From positions 2,232,001 through 2,296,000 of the forward strand of contig NZ_CP041372.2 of the NCBI RefSeq assembly GCF_006965545.2: 64,000 nucleotides of DNA, read 5' to 3'. Source of the stretch: Paenalkalicoccus suaedae. GTDB lineage: Bacteria > Bacillota > Bacilli > Bacillales > Salisediminibacteriaceae. Positions 8,345 through 16,680 of this stretch are shown piece by piece (within the stretch, counting starts at the first letter, position 1; each line of letters begins with the position of its first letter). The position numbers were made by a program, and so were the translations under genes. The notes under the pieces are model-generated. The model made no database searches. It worked only from the letters and a program-made list of their open reading frames with translations, and was not told the origin of the DNA.

Positions 8345-9850
8345 TCAGGCACGAAGCTTTTTCTCCTCATTCATGAGCTGAATGAATACGTCTGCAAAAT
8401 AAGGGTCAAACTGCGACCCTTTTTCTGCATCAATAATGGCAAGTGCCTCGTCAAAGGACTTCCCCTTTACATAGGGCCGGTCAGAAGTCATAGCATCAAA
8501 TGCGTCGGCTACTCCAAGTAGTCTGCCAAGAAGTGGAATGTCATCTCCTCTCAGCCCCTCGGGATACCCTCTGCCATCGTAGCGCTCATGATGGTATTTA
8601 ACACCAGGTAAGATTGGTAATAATTCATCTGGTAAGCCGATATCCTCAAGCATTCTTGCTCCTAATCCTGGATGCTCTTTAATAACATCAAATTCTTCCT
8701 TCGTAAGCTTACCTGTTTTAAGTAATATGCTATCTGAAATACCTATTTTGCCAATGTCATGCAGGAGTGCTGAACGTCGAACGACATCAATTTGATCTTC
8801 TTCCATATTAAGCGTCTCTGCAATTTTAACCGAATAGTCTGCTACTCGGAACGAGTGTCCAGCCGTATATTCATCTCTAGCATCTAAAGTTGTTGCAAAA
8901 ACAGCGAAAAGTCCGTCTAAGAGCTCTTCATTGCGTTCATCACGTAAATTAATTCCTGTTACCATCGTATTAAATCCACTGACAAGATCATCAAATTCAT
9001 CTGCATATGTTTGCTCCATTTTTTCAAAAGTGCCTTCGGAAGCACGAGTGAATTGTGAGGACAAACGTTCGATAGGCTCTTTTATACTCATGTATAGTAG
9101 TACAGAACATGCTAATGATACTGCTAAGATGACGACTAAAATAACAGATGACCAGCTCCAATAGCTATCTAACATATTATTTGATGCAGCTATCGTTCGT
9201 ATCTGTAAAGCGAGTAGCATTAAGACAACAGGAAACGTAGCTGTAAAAATAATACTTAAAAATAATTTTGTACGAATACTCAGAAAATATCTACCATTTA
9301 AAAAGATTGGTCGATTGTACATTCTTTTTGCGTATAGATTTATTTGCTGTCCGAGCTCACGACTTGGTCTAGCGCATAAGAAGAATTCAATAAATCCATG
9401 CATAATCGCAATCAAAATAGCTCCCACCCACGCATAACCTATGTAGTAATACGGAAAGGAAAGGATATTCATCTCGATAAAAACAATCGTTAAGATCGTC
9501 GCTGGAATACCTAAACCGAATAAGTGCGGTCCAATAATTCGAATAAACGTCAGCTTTGGAAAGCGATAAGCAGTTATAAATGCTTCTTCTAACTCCTTAT
9601 AAGACGGATTACTTTTAATAAAAACATTGTAAATAGACTTCGTATGTTTTTTATATAAGACTAACTCTGCTGAAATCATAATAGTTGCTGATAGAACCAT
9701 AATTATTAACAAGTATAAGACCTCAGAGGCGCTAAGTATGAGCGTTCGAAAAATAAAAACACTTCCAACTCCGAATACCGCTAGAACAGAGCCGAGTACG
9801 TAGCTTATAATAATTTGTCGTTGAAATCTCTGTATAATAGTCTGTTCCAT
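8345..9850 (-). CDS. Membrane HD-GYP domain protein (probable c-di-GMP phosphodiesterase)
   Basis: 501 residues. Two blocks of membrane segments (about 15-165 and 195-255), a HAMP-like linker (about 255-310), and a C-terminal HD-GYP domain with L-L-H-D-I-G-K-I-G, K-E-H-P, K-Y-H-H-E-R-Y-D-G-R-G-Y-P-E-G and A-D-A-F-D-A-M-T. The GYP motif is complete. HD-GYP enzymes hydrolyse cyclic-di-GMP, so this is a second c-di-GMP gene within 6 kb of the GGDEF-EAL gene. Monocistronic, with terminators on both sides. Confidence 0.92.
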   Translation of the reverse strand: MEQTIIQRFQRQIIISYVLGSVLAVFGVGSVFIFRTLILSASEVLYLLIIMVLSATIMISAELVLYKKHTKSIYNVFIKSNPSYKELEEAFITAYRFPKLTFIRIIGPHLFGLGIPATILTIVFIEMNILSFPYYYIGYAWVGAILIAIMHGFIEFFLCARPSRELGQQINLYAKRMYNRPIFLNGRYFLSIRTKLFLSIIFTATFPVVLMLLALQIRTIAASNNMLDSYWSWSSVILVVILAVSLACSVLLYMSIKEPIERLSSQFTRASEGTFEKMEQTYADEFDDLVSGFNTMVTGINLRDERNEELLDGLFAVFATTLDARDEYTAGHSFRVADYSVKIAETLNMEEDQIDVVRRSALLHDIGKIGISDSILLKTGKLTKEEFDVIKEHPGLGARMLEDIGLPDELLPILPGVKYHHERYDGRGYPEGLRGDDIPLLGRLLGVADAFDAMTSDRPYVKGKSFDEALAIIDAEKGSQFDPYFADVFIQLMNEEKKLRA

Positions 9851-9897
9851 TCGGCCACCACTCCCCTTGCATTAGTATACTCCGAAAAGCAAAAGAA

Positions 9898-9941
9898 ATC
9901 ACGAGGCTTTTGCAAAAAAACTCCTGCAAAAGTCTCGTGAT
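9898..9941 (-). terminator. Terminator of the phn operon
   Basis: Long near-perfect inverted repeat ATCACGAGGCTTTTGCA / TGCAAAAGTCTCGTGAT with a short A-rich loop, 5 bases after the phnC stop on the minus strand. Confidence 0.8.
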
Positions 9942-9945
9942 GAAG

Positions 9946-10689
9946 TTACCTGTAAATGGAAGTAAGTACCTCTTCTGTTAAGCTTTCAACCGAACCATCA
10001 AAAACGACTTTTCCTTCTCGCAGCCCAATGATTCGTGATGCATATTTTTTTGCAAGCTCCACATCATGTACATTAATTATTGTTGTTAATTCTTTTTCGT
10101 CATGCATACGTTTTAAAATCTGAAAAATATAATCTGATGTTGTTGGATCTAAACTTGCAACTGGTTCGTCACCTAATAAAATCGATGGTTCTTGCACCAT
10201 TGCACGCGCGATTCCAACACGCTGTTTTTGACCACCGCTTAAACGTTCTACCCTGCGATCCTCAAACTCTTTTAGACCAACCTCAGACATATAATATTTA
10301 GCTAGCGCTTTATCGTTATCACTAAAGATACCTAATATATTTCGCCAGTTTTTATTTTTGCCAAATCTACCAGTCATTACATTTTGCTTCACCGTCATTC
10401 TTGGTATGAGATGGAAATGTTGAAAAATCATTCCGATTTCAGAACGTACTTTTTTTAGTTTTGAATCCTGATTCCCTCGGATTAATTGACCATTGACCTT
10501 TACCGAGCCTGCTGTCAATAATTGAAGGCCGTTAATGGTTCGAATAAATGTCGACTTGCCTGCTCCACTTCGACCGAGTACACAGACAAATTCTCCTTTA
10601 TGAATCTGCAAGCTCATATTTTTAAGAGCATGATCTTTACTACCGGGGTATTTGACGGAAGCTCTTTGCCAATCTAATATAACGGTCAT
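9946..10689 (-). CDS. phnC: Phosphonate/phosphite ABC transporter ATP-binding protein PhnC
   Basis: 247 residues. Walker A G-R-S-G-A-G-K-S-T, Q-loop G-M-I-F-Q-H-F-H-L-I, signature R-L-S-G-G-Q-K-Q-R, Walker B I-L-L-G-D-E-P-V-A-S-L-D, H-loop N-V-H-D. The V-A-S-L-D sequence after Walker B and the R-T-I-N-G-L motif are PhnC hallmarks. It drives uptake of phosphonate, phosphite or a related phosphorus compound. Stop and start overlap with phnE by one base. Last gene in the operon, which is unusual because phnC often comes first. Confidence 0.94.
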   Translation of the reverse strand: MTVILDWQRASVKYPGSKDHALKNMSLQIHKGEFVCVLGRSGAGKSTFIRTINGLQLLTAGSVKVNGQLIRGNQDSKLKKVRSEIGMIFQHFHLIPRMTVKQNVMTGRFGKNKNWRNILGIFSDNDKALAKYYMSEVGLKEFEDRRVERLSGGQKQRVGIARAMVQEPSILLGDEPVASLDPTTSDYIFQILKRMHDEKELTTIINVHDVELAKKYASRIIGLREGKVVFDGSVESLTEEVLTSIYR

Positions 10690-11450
10690 TAGATCACCCT
10701 CTTTCTTACAATTCCGCCAGTTACATCAACTATAATAACGAGAACCATAATAATAACGATCGCTGTTGCCATGGAGTTATACGCAAGGCTATTGTAATAG
10801 TTCATTAAGCTTTGACCTAGGCCTCCGCCTCCAATCATCCCTAACACTAAGGATGTCCTGATTGCTACCTCAAAACGGTAGAAGTACTGAGACAAAATGT
10901 TTGGCCAAATTTGTGGAATGATGGCAAAGACTTGTCCGATTCTTCTAGAAGCACCTACAGAACGCATCGCTTCCTGCGGTCCACTGTCGGAGGACTCTAC
11001 AAGCTCCGCTATTAATTTTGCAAGAACTGCCACATTATGAAGAAAGATAGCTAGGAGTGCTGCAAAAGGACCTAATCCTACCGATACCACAAATATTAAT
11101 CCAAACACAATTTCTGGAATGGATCGTACAAGGCTTAAGAAAAAGCGAGAGCCATAAAACGTAATGGAAGAACCAGACGTATTCTCGGCTGCGATAAAAC
11201 TAAGCGGGATAGCAATAAGAAGCGCAGTAAATGTCCCAAAGAATGCCACCGCGAGCGTTATCAAAGATTGTTGCAGTAAATATGGGATAAGGTCTGTTTG
11301 AAGCGGTACAAAGCTACGCCCAATAAAGTCGATGGTGTTCTCTAATTCAAAAAGCTCAGAAAAAGAAAATTCTGAGCCTCTAGCACTTAACCATAGGAAA
11401 ACTCCTAATAAAAGTGCATAAACGATGATTCGTTTACGAAACCACATCAT
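10689..11450 (-). CDS. phnE: Phosphonate/phosphite ABC transporter permease PhnE
   Basis: 253 residues with about six membrane segments and the permease EAA loop at E-A-M-R-S-V-G-A-S-R-R, which docks with PhnC. Family features S-I-P-E-I-V-F-G-L and G-M-I-G-G-G-G-L-G are present. Only one permease gene is present, so the transporter is probably a PhnE homodimer. Confidence 0.93.
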   Translation of the reverse strand: MMWFRKRIIVYALLLGVFLWLSARGSEFSFSELFELENTIDFIGRSFVPLQTDLIPYLLQQSLITLAVAFFGTFTALLIAIPLSFIAAENTSGSSITFYGSRFFLSLVRSIPEIVFGLIFVVSVGLGPFAALLAIFLHNVAVLAKLIAELVESSDSGPQEAMRSVGASRRIGQVFAIIPQIWPNILSQYFYRFEVAIRTSLVLGMIGGGGLGQSLMNYYNSLAYNSMATAIVIIMVLVIIVDVTGGIVRKRVI

Positions 11451-11459
11451 GAATACGAC

Positions 11460-12497
11460 CTACTCATTGCTGTCGTTAGCGTTTGATTCCTCTTCAGCCT
11501 CATCTTCTTCCTCAGGCTCAGGATCAAGTAATCCGAACGCTCGCGCTGCTTCAAGGATGCTTTCATATTCATCTGATGATGCTTCTACAAATGCACTTGC
11601 TCCACCGAAAATAGAGAGAATTTCAGGCTCTTCAATTTCCATAAATGCTGCCTGAACTTGTTCGATTAGTGCTTCATCTGTTCCGTTTGGAACTGCCCAT
11701 GGATACTGATAAATTTGATCAGACTCCCAAATAATCTTGTAGTCGTCCTCATTAATCATACCGTCCGCAATTAAAGCATTAAAAATAGCGCTATCAATGG
11801 CACCAGCATCTACGTCACCGTTGGCAACCGCATTAGCTGTAATATCATGAGAGCCAGTAAATCTTACACTATTAAAATCATAAGACCCTTCGTTCTCGTA
11901 AACGCCACGCTGTAAAAGTTCATAACCAGGTACTGCAAACCCTGATGTAGAGGATTGGCTACCGAAAGCAAAGTCCACCTCTCCTACATTTTCTAAAAGA
12001 TCATCAAGACTGTCGTAAGGGGCATCCGGTTGCGTGATCATATAAGAATAATAGTAAGGGCTCCCGTCGATCTCCTGCGTAATAATAGCTTCCGCACCAG
12101 ACTGCTCGTACGCAATTAAGTACGTAACTGGACCGAAGTATGCCAAATCAATTTGGCTGTAATTCAATGCTTCTACAACTGCGTTGTAGCTAGGATAATG
12201 CGTCACTTCTACTTCCATATCTAATGACTCTGCTAGATGTTCTTCTAAAAGATCTAAGCCTGTTTGCATTTCTCCTATAGATTGAGAAGGAATGACAGCT
12301 ACCTCATACACATCAGGATCACCAGCTAGTTGCGTATCCCCTGTGCTGTCGTTTGTAGCCTCGTTTGCGTCAGCATTCGTTGTCGTCTCTTCATTTGTCG
12401 TATTAGCTAAGTTCGTCGTGTTGCCCTCGTTATCACCACATGCGGCGAGTAGTAGTGCTCCTGATGCTAGAGTAGTAAGTAATAAGCTTTTTTTCAT
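11460..12497 (-). CDS. phnD: Phosphate/phosphite/phosphonate ABC transporter substrate-binding lipoprotein PhnD
   Basis: 345 residues from the ATG at 12497, chosen because it starts the signal peptide M-K-K-S-L-L-L and GGAAGG lies about 10 bases upstream; an upstream in-frame TTG at 12506 is less likely. Lipobox L-L-A-A-C. A ~45-residue linker rich in N, T, E and D follows, then the PhnD fold (Y-E-V-A-V-I-P-S-Q-S, Y-F-G-P-V-T-Y, S-S-T-S-G-F sugar-phosphate type loops). A very acidic C-terminal tail (E-E-E-D-E-A-E-E-E) is unusual and fits a surface exposed at high pH or salt. Confidence 0.93.
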   Translation of the reverse strand: MKKSLLLTTLASGALLLAACGDNEGNTTNLANTTNEETTTNADANEATNDSTGDTQLAGDPDVYEVAVIPSQSIGEMQTGLDLLEEHLAESLDMEVEVTHYPSYNAVVEALNYSQIDLAYFGPVTYLIAYEQSGAEAIITQEIDGSPYYYSYMITQPDAPYDSLDDLLENVGEVDFAFGSQSSTSGFAVPGYELLQRGVYENEGSYDFNSVRFTGSHDITANAVANGDVDAGAIDSAIFNALIADGMINEDDYKIIWESDQIYQYPWAVPNGTDEALIEQVQAAFMEIEEPEILSIFGGASAFVEASSDEYESILEAARAFGLLDPEPEEEDEAEEESNANDSNE

Positions 12498-12502
12498 TTG
12501 GA

Positions 12503-12802
12503 TCAATCCTTCCGTTTTGAAATATAAGATGTGACGGTAAAAGCGAGGTCTTCATTGCCAAACAGTGATAAAACGCCAAGTAATTGACTATCATCAATTG
12601 GTCCTGCTTCCTCTTTAGAGACCGTAAGCTCCATAGCTTCTGATAAAACATCATTGTTCTTTTGGGTTGGATAGGCTTCTTTATAAATCTCTACCGGGTC
12701 TAAATCATGGTTAATACACCACTGGGCAAAGACTAAAACCATCATTTTTTCTTCTTTTTGATAGCCTTCAATAATCTGTTTTTCAACAGAATCTTTATCC
12801 AT
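12503..12802 (-). CDS. Unrecognised small protein leading the phn operon
   Basis: 99 residues from the ATG at 12802 (GGGGG about 12 bases before; an in-frame TTG at 12811 sits too close to that site). Helical, charged, no membrane segment, no motif I can name. Its stop lies 5 bases before the phnD ATG, so it is translated together with phnD. A regulatory or accessory role in phosphonate uptake is only a guess from position. A TATAAT box on the minus strand at 12843-12848 is the likely operon promoter. Confidence 0.8.
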   Translation of the reverse strand: MDKDSVEKQIIEGYQKEEKMMVLVFAQWCINHDLDPVEIYKEAYPTQKNNDVLSEAMELTVSKEEAGPIDDSQLLGVLSLFGNEDLAFTVTSYISKRKD

Positions 12803-12842
12803 AATCCGCAATTCCCCCTAAAGCTAATCTGTTAACTCCCCT

Positions 12843-12848
12843 ATTATA
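12843..12848 (-). promoter_or_regulatory. Probable -10 box of the phn operon
   Basis: TATAAT on the minus strand, about 40 bases before the first gene. No good -35 box is visible 17 bases upstream, so an activator may be needed. Confidence 0.5.
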
Positions 12849-12873
12849 GTAAAAAAGTGAGGAAATAACGAGA

Positions 12874-12909
12874 AATAAGCATTCTCGTATTCATACGAGA
12901 ATGCTTATT
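12874..12909. terminator. Perfect 16-bp hairpin between two small genes
   Basis: AATAAGCATTCTCGTA and its exact reverse complement separated by 4 bases. It overlaps the stop of the 40-residue gene at 12905-13027 and separates it from the phn promoter. Confidence 0.8.
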
Positions 12910-13027
12910 CACGTGTAGGAGCGTCCGTAACTCCTTTTAAATGATCCGATCCGTATAAAAGTAAAGCGAGCAATACCACTGCTATAACTACTCCAGCAAA
13001 GGAATTGCCATCCACTGCACCACTCAT
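12905..13027 (-). CDS. 40-residue single-span membrane peptide
   Basis: Reads M-S-G-A-V-D-G-N-S-F-A-G-V-V-I-A-V-V-L-L then a charged end D-A-P-T-R-E. A strong AAGGAGGAAT ribosome site lies 4-14 bases before the ATG, which makes the gene credible despite its size. One hydrophobic helix (about residues 11-25). It resembles the size and style of small sporulation membrane peptides, but I cannot assign a family. Confidence 0.7.
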   Translation of the reverse strand: MSGAVDGNSFAGVVIAVVLLALLLYGSDHLKGVTDAPTRE

Positions 13028-13038
13028 TTTATTCCTCC

Positions 13039-13296
13039 TTACAACTGCTGACCACTTAACGTATCTAAGATAAGTTGCATAGACATTTCTTGGTCACCTA
13101 AAATGACTTGTTGCATGACGTCTTCTTTCTTTGTGTCAAACTTGCCAACTAAGGTTATTGTAATGGAGGCGGATCCACGATAAAGTAGGATACCATCTAC
13201 TCGCAATTTGCCCGTTAAAAGTAAAAAAGCAACTAAGATATCTAAACCCGGCCCCTTTGTAAAGTCTGTAAGAGAGTTAACGTCACCGCTAAACAC
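13039..13296 (-). CDS. Unrecognised 85-residue protein
   Basis: Start chosen at GTG 13296, preceded by GAAAGGGTG; longer in-frame starts run across the promoter region of the divergent gene and look non-coding. Sequence features: G-P-G-L-D-I-L-V-A-F-L-L-L-T-G-K-L-R-V-D-G and an I-T-I-T-L-V-G-K-F strand. Ends 11 bases before the 40-residue peptide gene, probably one transcript. No family recognised. Confidence 0.6.
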   Translation of the reverse strand: MFSGDVNSLTDFTKGPGLDILVAFLLLTGKLRVDGILLYRGSASITITLVGKFDTKKEDVMQQVILGDQEMSMQLILDTLSGQQL

Positions 13297-13363
13297 ACGC
13301 CCACACCCTTTCTCTTCATGATATGATATGTAGAGAAGTAAAATGAGTGAGGGGCGACAAACA

Positions 13364-13504
13364 ATGACAAAACGAACGCAGATAGTCGAATATGTAAAGT
13401 CTCTGCCAACTACAGGAAGACTTTTACTCATAGTGGCGCTTGCAGGAATTGGCGCTTTAATTGGATACGGGATAGGACAACTTTTAGGGAATCACATTTT
13501 ATAA
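13364..13504 (+). CDS. 46-residue small membrane protein
   Basis: Basic N-terminus (M-T-K-R-T-Q-I-V-E-Y-V-K) followed by one glycine-rich membrane helix L-I-V-A-L-A-G-I-G-A-L-I-G-Y-G-I-G. GAGGGG lies 9 bases before the ATG at 13364; another in-frame ATG at 13343 is possible. Its 3' end overlaps the convergent gene by six bases. No family named with confidence. Confidence 0.65.
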   Translation: MTKRTQIVEYVKSLPTTGRLLLIVALAGIGALIGYGIGQLLGNHIL

Positions 13505-13750
13505 AATGGATTCCCTTTTTGCTGCTCTGCGATTATTATATTGCTCAAGTAACCCCATATTATCATTTATGATGGTCTCCATTTCACAAAGATCCTCTCT
13601 CGTTACGACAGGATCGTTTTGTGACCATTTAACCGTGTAAATAAAATAATAATTAGGGAACGAACGAAAGATTACTGTTGAGTTTGGAAACTTAGAAAAT
13701 ACTGCTGCGATTGAATAACGTCTTCTATATTCCCAGTCTACGAGTTGCAT
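13499..13750 (-). CDS. Unrecognised 83-residue protein
   Basis: Starts M-Q-L-V-D-W-E-Y-R-R-R-Y with AAAGGTGG upstream. Aromatic- and basic-rich first half (F-R-S-F-P-N-Y-Y-F-I-Y-T-V-K-W), helical second half. Conserved-looking Bacillus-type small protein of unknown role, monocistronic. Confidence 0.7.
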   Translation of the reverse strand: MQLVDWEYRRRYSIAAVFSKFPNSTVIFRSFPNYYFIYTVKWSQNDPVVTREDLCEMETIINDNMGLLEQYNNRRAAKRESIL

Positions 13751-13866
13751 GACGTCACCACCTTTATTTTAGACTAATATGCAGTCCATAAAAAGGCAAG
13801 TAAATTATGGGAATATACGTTCCACTTGTAATAATCACTACTCATTTCATAGGTGTTTAGCGCTAG

Positions 13867-14418
13867 TTATGCTCGCTTAACTTTATCAACCCACATACTG
13901 AATGCTTTCATCGCTCGATCTAGATGCTCTATCGTATCCTCATCGACAAGCTTTTCATCCTTTAATTTATCTTGTATTCCACCAATATAAACCTCTGGTT
14001 GTGGCATCGGATATGCTCCACACGCGTGCAAGGTTTGAACGAGCTGAGCTTGAGACGAAATGGTGCCCTGCGCCATCGGTGATGCACCAACGATACAGAC
14101 TGGCTTTTTATCTAAGACATTCTCATTTGCGACACTACCAGCCCAGTCTAACACGTTTTTTAAAACTCCTGGAGTTCCGTGTGAATACTCAGGTGTAGCA
14201 ATTAATAGTCCGTCCGCTTGCATAATTTTAGATTTTAATTCTGCGACTGGACCAGGATCTCCGCCCTCTTCTAAATCACCATTAAAGAGAGGTATCGCGT
14301 CAATAGACACAATTTCTATTTCTAATCCCTCATAGCTTTTCTCCGCTACTTCTTGTAAAATGGCTTTATTAAACGACTTTTTTCGCAAACTACCTGCAAT
14401 TCCTACTATTTTTTTCAT
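13867..14418 (-). CDS. NADPH-dependent FMN reductase family protein
   Basis: 183 residues, flavodoxin-like fold. FMN phosphate loop G-S-L-R-K-K-S-F-N at residues 8-16, and the second flavin contact A-T-P-E-Y-S-H-G-T-P-G-V-L-K-N-V-L-D-W. This family (azobenzene/chromate/quinone reductases) transfers electrons from NAD(P)H through FMN to small acceptors. GGAGGAG upstream. Divergent from the MFS exporter gene; the ~210 bases between them hold both promoter regions and I see no other feature there. Confidence 0.93.
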   Translation of the reverse strand: MKKIVGIAGSLRKKSFNKAILQEVAEKSYEGLEIEIVSIDAIPLFNGDLEEGGDPGPVAELKSKIMQADGLLIATPEYSHGTPGVLKNVLDWAGSVANENVLDKKPVCIVGASPMAQGTISSQAQLVQTLHACGAYPMPQPEVYIGGIQDKLKDEKLVDEDTIEHLDRAMKAFSMWVDKVKRA

Positions 14419-14629
14419 CCTTTTCTCCTCCTATATCTTTTTGTTCCAACACTGATTCATTGACTTCAAGCTTTATCTAGCCGTAAGATTAATAAAGCTA
14501 TCTGGTTCGAAAATAGCCTAATAAGCAGTTTTTTAAACGTATTTTTACACATTTAGACGTGCCATCTCTCATGAGAGCCTATTTCCCTTCTCATGTTTTT
14601 TTGTGCCAAATTTAAAAGGAGTCCTTTTT

Positions 14630-15988
14630 ATGTCTACTAATCCATTAACAAAACAGGCTAAACGACGTTTAACGCTAACAATTGTTATCATATTAACGTT
14701 TACGGTCATGAACGGCACGATGTTTAATGTTGCCATTCCAGATATTGCAGATACATTTAACCTACTTCCATCCCAAGTTACTTGGGTCATGACTAGCTAT
14801 ATTTTAGTATTTGCTATAGGTGCGCTTATGTACGGTAAGCTTGCCGATATTTACCCAATTAAACGTCTATTAACAATAGGGATCATTTTATTTGCAACAG
14901 GAGCAACGATTGGACTATTTGCACAAAACTACCCCATGTTAATTGCAGCACGTATTATCCAAGCTATGGGTGGTGCTACGATTCCCGCCTTATCATTTAT
15001 TATTCCAGCACGCTTTATGCCAGATGAACGCGGTAGAGTTTTTGGTACGATCTCTGCCACTGTAGCTTTTGCCTCTGGACTTGGCCCAATAGCTGGTGGC
15101 CTCGTCGGCGGAGCCTTTGATTGGCGCTATTTATTTATCTTGTCCATCCTCTCCGTCTTTGCTATTCCATTTTTACGAAAATGGATTCCGGATGAAGAAA
15201 CACGACAAGGGAAAGTCGATATTCCAAGTGCCCTTCTTATAGCAATCGCAATTTCTGGACTATTATTCTTCATTACGATGCTAAGCTTTATTGGTCTCGC
15301 TGTCTTTTTACTCATGCTAGGGCTATTCATTTACCGGACAAAAACGGTAGATGCTCCTTTCATTGATCCATCGCTTCTAAAAAGTCGATACTACACAACT
15401 GCTGTCATGACAAGCTTTTTAGGTACGAGTGCGATGTTTGGAATGATCTTTATCGTCCCTATAATGGCACGATCTGTCTATGATTTATCCACTATTCAAA
15501 TTGGCCTTTTGCTTCTTCCTGGCGCACTAGGGGCAGCTTTAATCGGTCAGCGTGGCGGACGGGTTGTGGAAGAGAAAGGTAGCTTCCGAGTGCTACAAGT
15601 AGCTTTTTTATTAGCTATAGCAGGTAGTTTCCTCATATCCACCTTTGTAGGCTTTCCACCATATATTTTAGCTCTTTGCATCGCCGTTCAATACGTTGCC
15701 TTCCCATTAATTCAGAGCTCCACTGCAAATTTACTTACGGATTTAATTCCAAAAGAACGCACTGGTGTAGGCATCGGCATGTTCAACTTAATGAACTTTT
15801 TATCTGGGGCGATCTCGAGCGCATTATTTGGAGCCCTGCTTGATTTAGAAAATGTAACGTTACGCTTTAATCCCTTCGCAGGATCTGAAGTCGCTCTGTA
15901 TTCTAATTTATTTATGATGATCGTTGTCATTACCTTGATTGCTATAACAATGTTTACGCTTGTGTTTAAAAGTCACCGCACATCATAA
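14630..15988 (+). CDS. MFS drug:H+ antiporter, DHA2-type
   Basis: 452 residues from the ATG at 14630, chosen because AAAAGGAG lies 8 bases before it; an in-frame TTG at 14603 is less likely. Fourteen-span style hydrophobic profile. Motif A version K-L-A-D-I-Y-P-I-K-R after the second segment, R-I-I-Q-A-M-G-G-A motif, and the DHA2 motif C-like G-L-G-P-I-A-G-G. Likely exports drugs or toxic organic compounds. Divergent FMN reductase may act in the same detoxification response, but this is only inferred from position. Confidence 0.9.
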   Translation: MSTNPLTKQAKRRLTLTIVIILTFTVMNGTMFNVAIPDIADTFNLLPSQVTWVMTSYILVFAIGALMYGKLADIYPIKRLLTIGIILFATGATIGLFAQNYPMLIAARIIQAMGGATIPALSFIIPARFMPDERGRVFGTISATVAFASGLGPIAGGLVGGAFDWRYLFILSILSVFAIPFLRKWIPDEETRQGKVDIPSALLIAIAISGLLFFITMLSFIGLAVFLLMLGLFIYRTKTVDAPFIDPSLLKSRYYTTAVMTSFLGTSAMFGMIFIVPIMARSVYDLSTIQIGLLLLPGALGAALIGQRGGRVVEEKGSFRVLQVAFLLAIAGSFLISTFVGFPPYILALCIAVQYVAFPLIQSSTANLLTDLIPKERTGVGIGMFNLMNFLSGAISSALFGALLDLENVTLRFNPFAGSEVALYSNLFMMIVVITLIAITMFTLVFKSHRTS

Positions 15989-16062
15989 AAAAAAACGGCT
16001 TACTCATTTGCAAATTATCATGAGTTTTTACTCAGATATCTGCAATAAGTAAGCCGTTTTTT
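15988..16062. terminator. Bidirectional terminator with nested hairpin
   Basis: A-run + ACGGCTTACT and AGTAAGCCGT + T-run form the outer stem; TGAGT-TTTT-ACTCA is nested within the loop. Serves convergent genes ending at 15988 and 16061. Confidence 0.88.
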
Positions 16063-16369
16063 AAATAGTGAGATCCATATAAGATCCTTTATTCATCAAT
16101 TCATTTTCTACTTGCTTCGCTTTTAAGCTTTTTTGCATTCGTACTTGCTCTTTTTGAATCGCTGTCCCTCGTGATGGTACATTCTTTTTACGCTGCTGGA
16201 TAGCGGCATTTCTAGCAAAGTAGTTTTGCTGGTCGTACTTATTCGTGAGCACATCGGTAAATGTGACCCTTTCAGCACCGTGTAACCTAGGAATTAGAGG
16301 GCTATCAGCAGTTTGACGGTTTGCATAGATGGTTGATTGCTCATCTTTAATGGATGATACGTACCCCAT
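16061..16369 (-). CDS. Unrecognised 102-residue basic protein
   Basis: Start chosen at the ATG at 16369 (M-G-Y-V-S-S-I-K-D-E-Q) because AAGGGGTG precedes it. Soluble, with a lysine/arginine/glutamine-rich helical second half (Q-Q-R-K-K-N-V, K-A-K-Q-V-E-N-E-L). No known domain. Monocistronic. Confidence 0.7.
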   Translation of the reverse strand: MGYVSSIKDEQSTIYANRQTADSPLIPRLHGAERVTFTDVLTNKYDQQNYFARNAAIQQRKKNVPSRGTAIQKEQVRMQKSLKAKQVENELMNKGSYMDLTI

Positions 16370-16468
16370 ATGAAACACCCCTTCCTTTATATATCTATTA
16401 CCCATATATAAAGAAATGCAATCCTAAAGTTCACTAAGCACTGAAGGGGTCTTAAAGTCCATTCTTAA

Positions 16469-16549
16469 TTAGCAAACGTACGCTGCTCCGACGATAACTA
16501 ATAAAATAAACAAGACAACAATAAGTGTAAAGCTGTTATAGTAGCTCAT
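16469..16549 (-). CDS. YjcZ-family sporulation micro-protein
   Basis: 26 residues: short Y-Y-N-S-F start then T-L-I-V-V-L-F-I-L-L-V-I-V-G-A-A-Y. The L-I-V-V-L-F-I-L-L-x-I-V-G-A-A core is the signature of the YjcZ family of small spore-associated membrane peptides in Bacillaceae. GGGGTGA before the ATG. It supports a spore-forming host. Confidence 0.8.
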   Translation of the reverse strand: MSYYNSFTLIVVLFILLVIVGAAYVC

Positions 16550-16616
16550 GATGTCACCCCCTCCATTCCATATATATGTGAGTATAAGGAATTGGGAAGG
16601 GTAAAAACCTAAGAAA

Positions 16617-16643
16617 GCGAGTACTCTATAAAAGAATACTCGC
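16617..16643 (-). terminator. Host terminator next to attL
   Basis: GCGAGTA / TACTCGC stem, followed on the minus strand by CTTTCTTAGGTTTTT. It is placed exactly where it would terminate the host gene whose 3' end overlaps the attachment site. Confidence 0.7.
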
Positions 16644-16649
16644 TAGCTA

Positions 16650-16680
16650 TTACATCATTAATCCGATTCTTTGCCGATAT
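16650..16680. other. attL: left prophage junction (minimum core)
   Basis: From base 16650 the sequence becomes identical to the sequence starting at 53417, right after the integrase gene; immediately left of it the two differ (only GCT before one mismatch is shared). So the crossover core starts here. Its right border cannot be fixed because attR lies outside the window. The core begins TTACATCATTAATCC. Confidence 0.75.
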
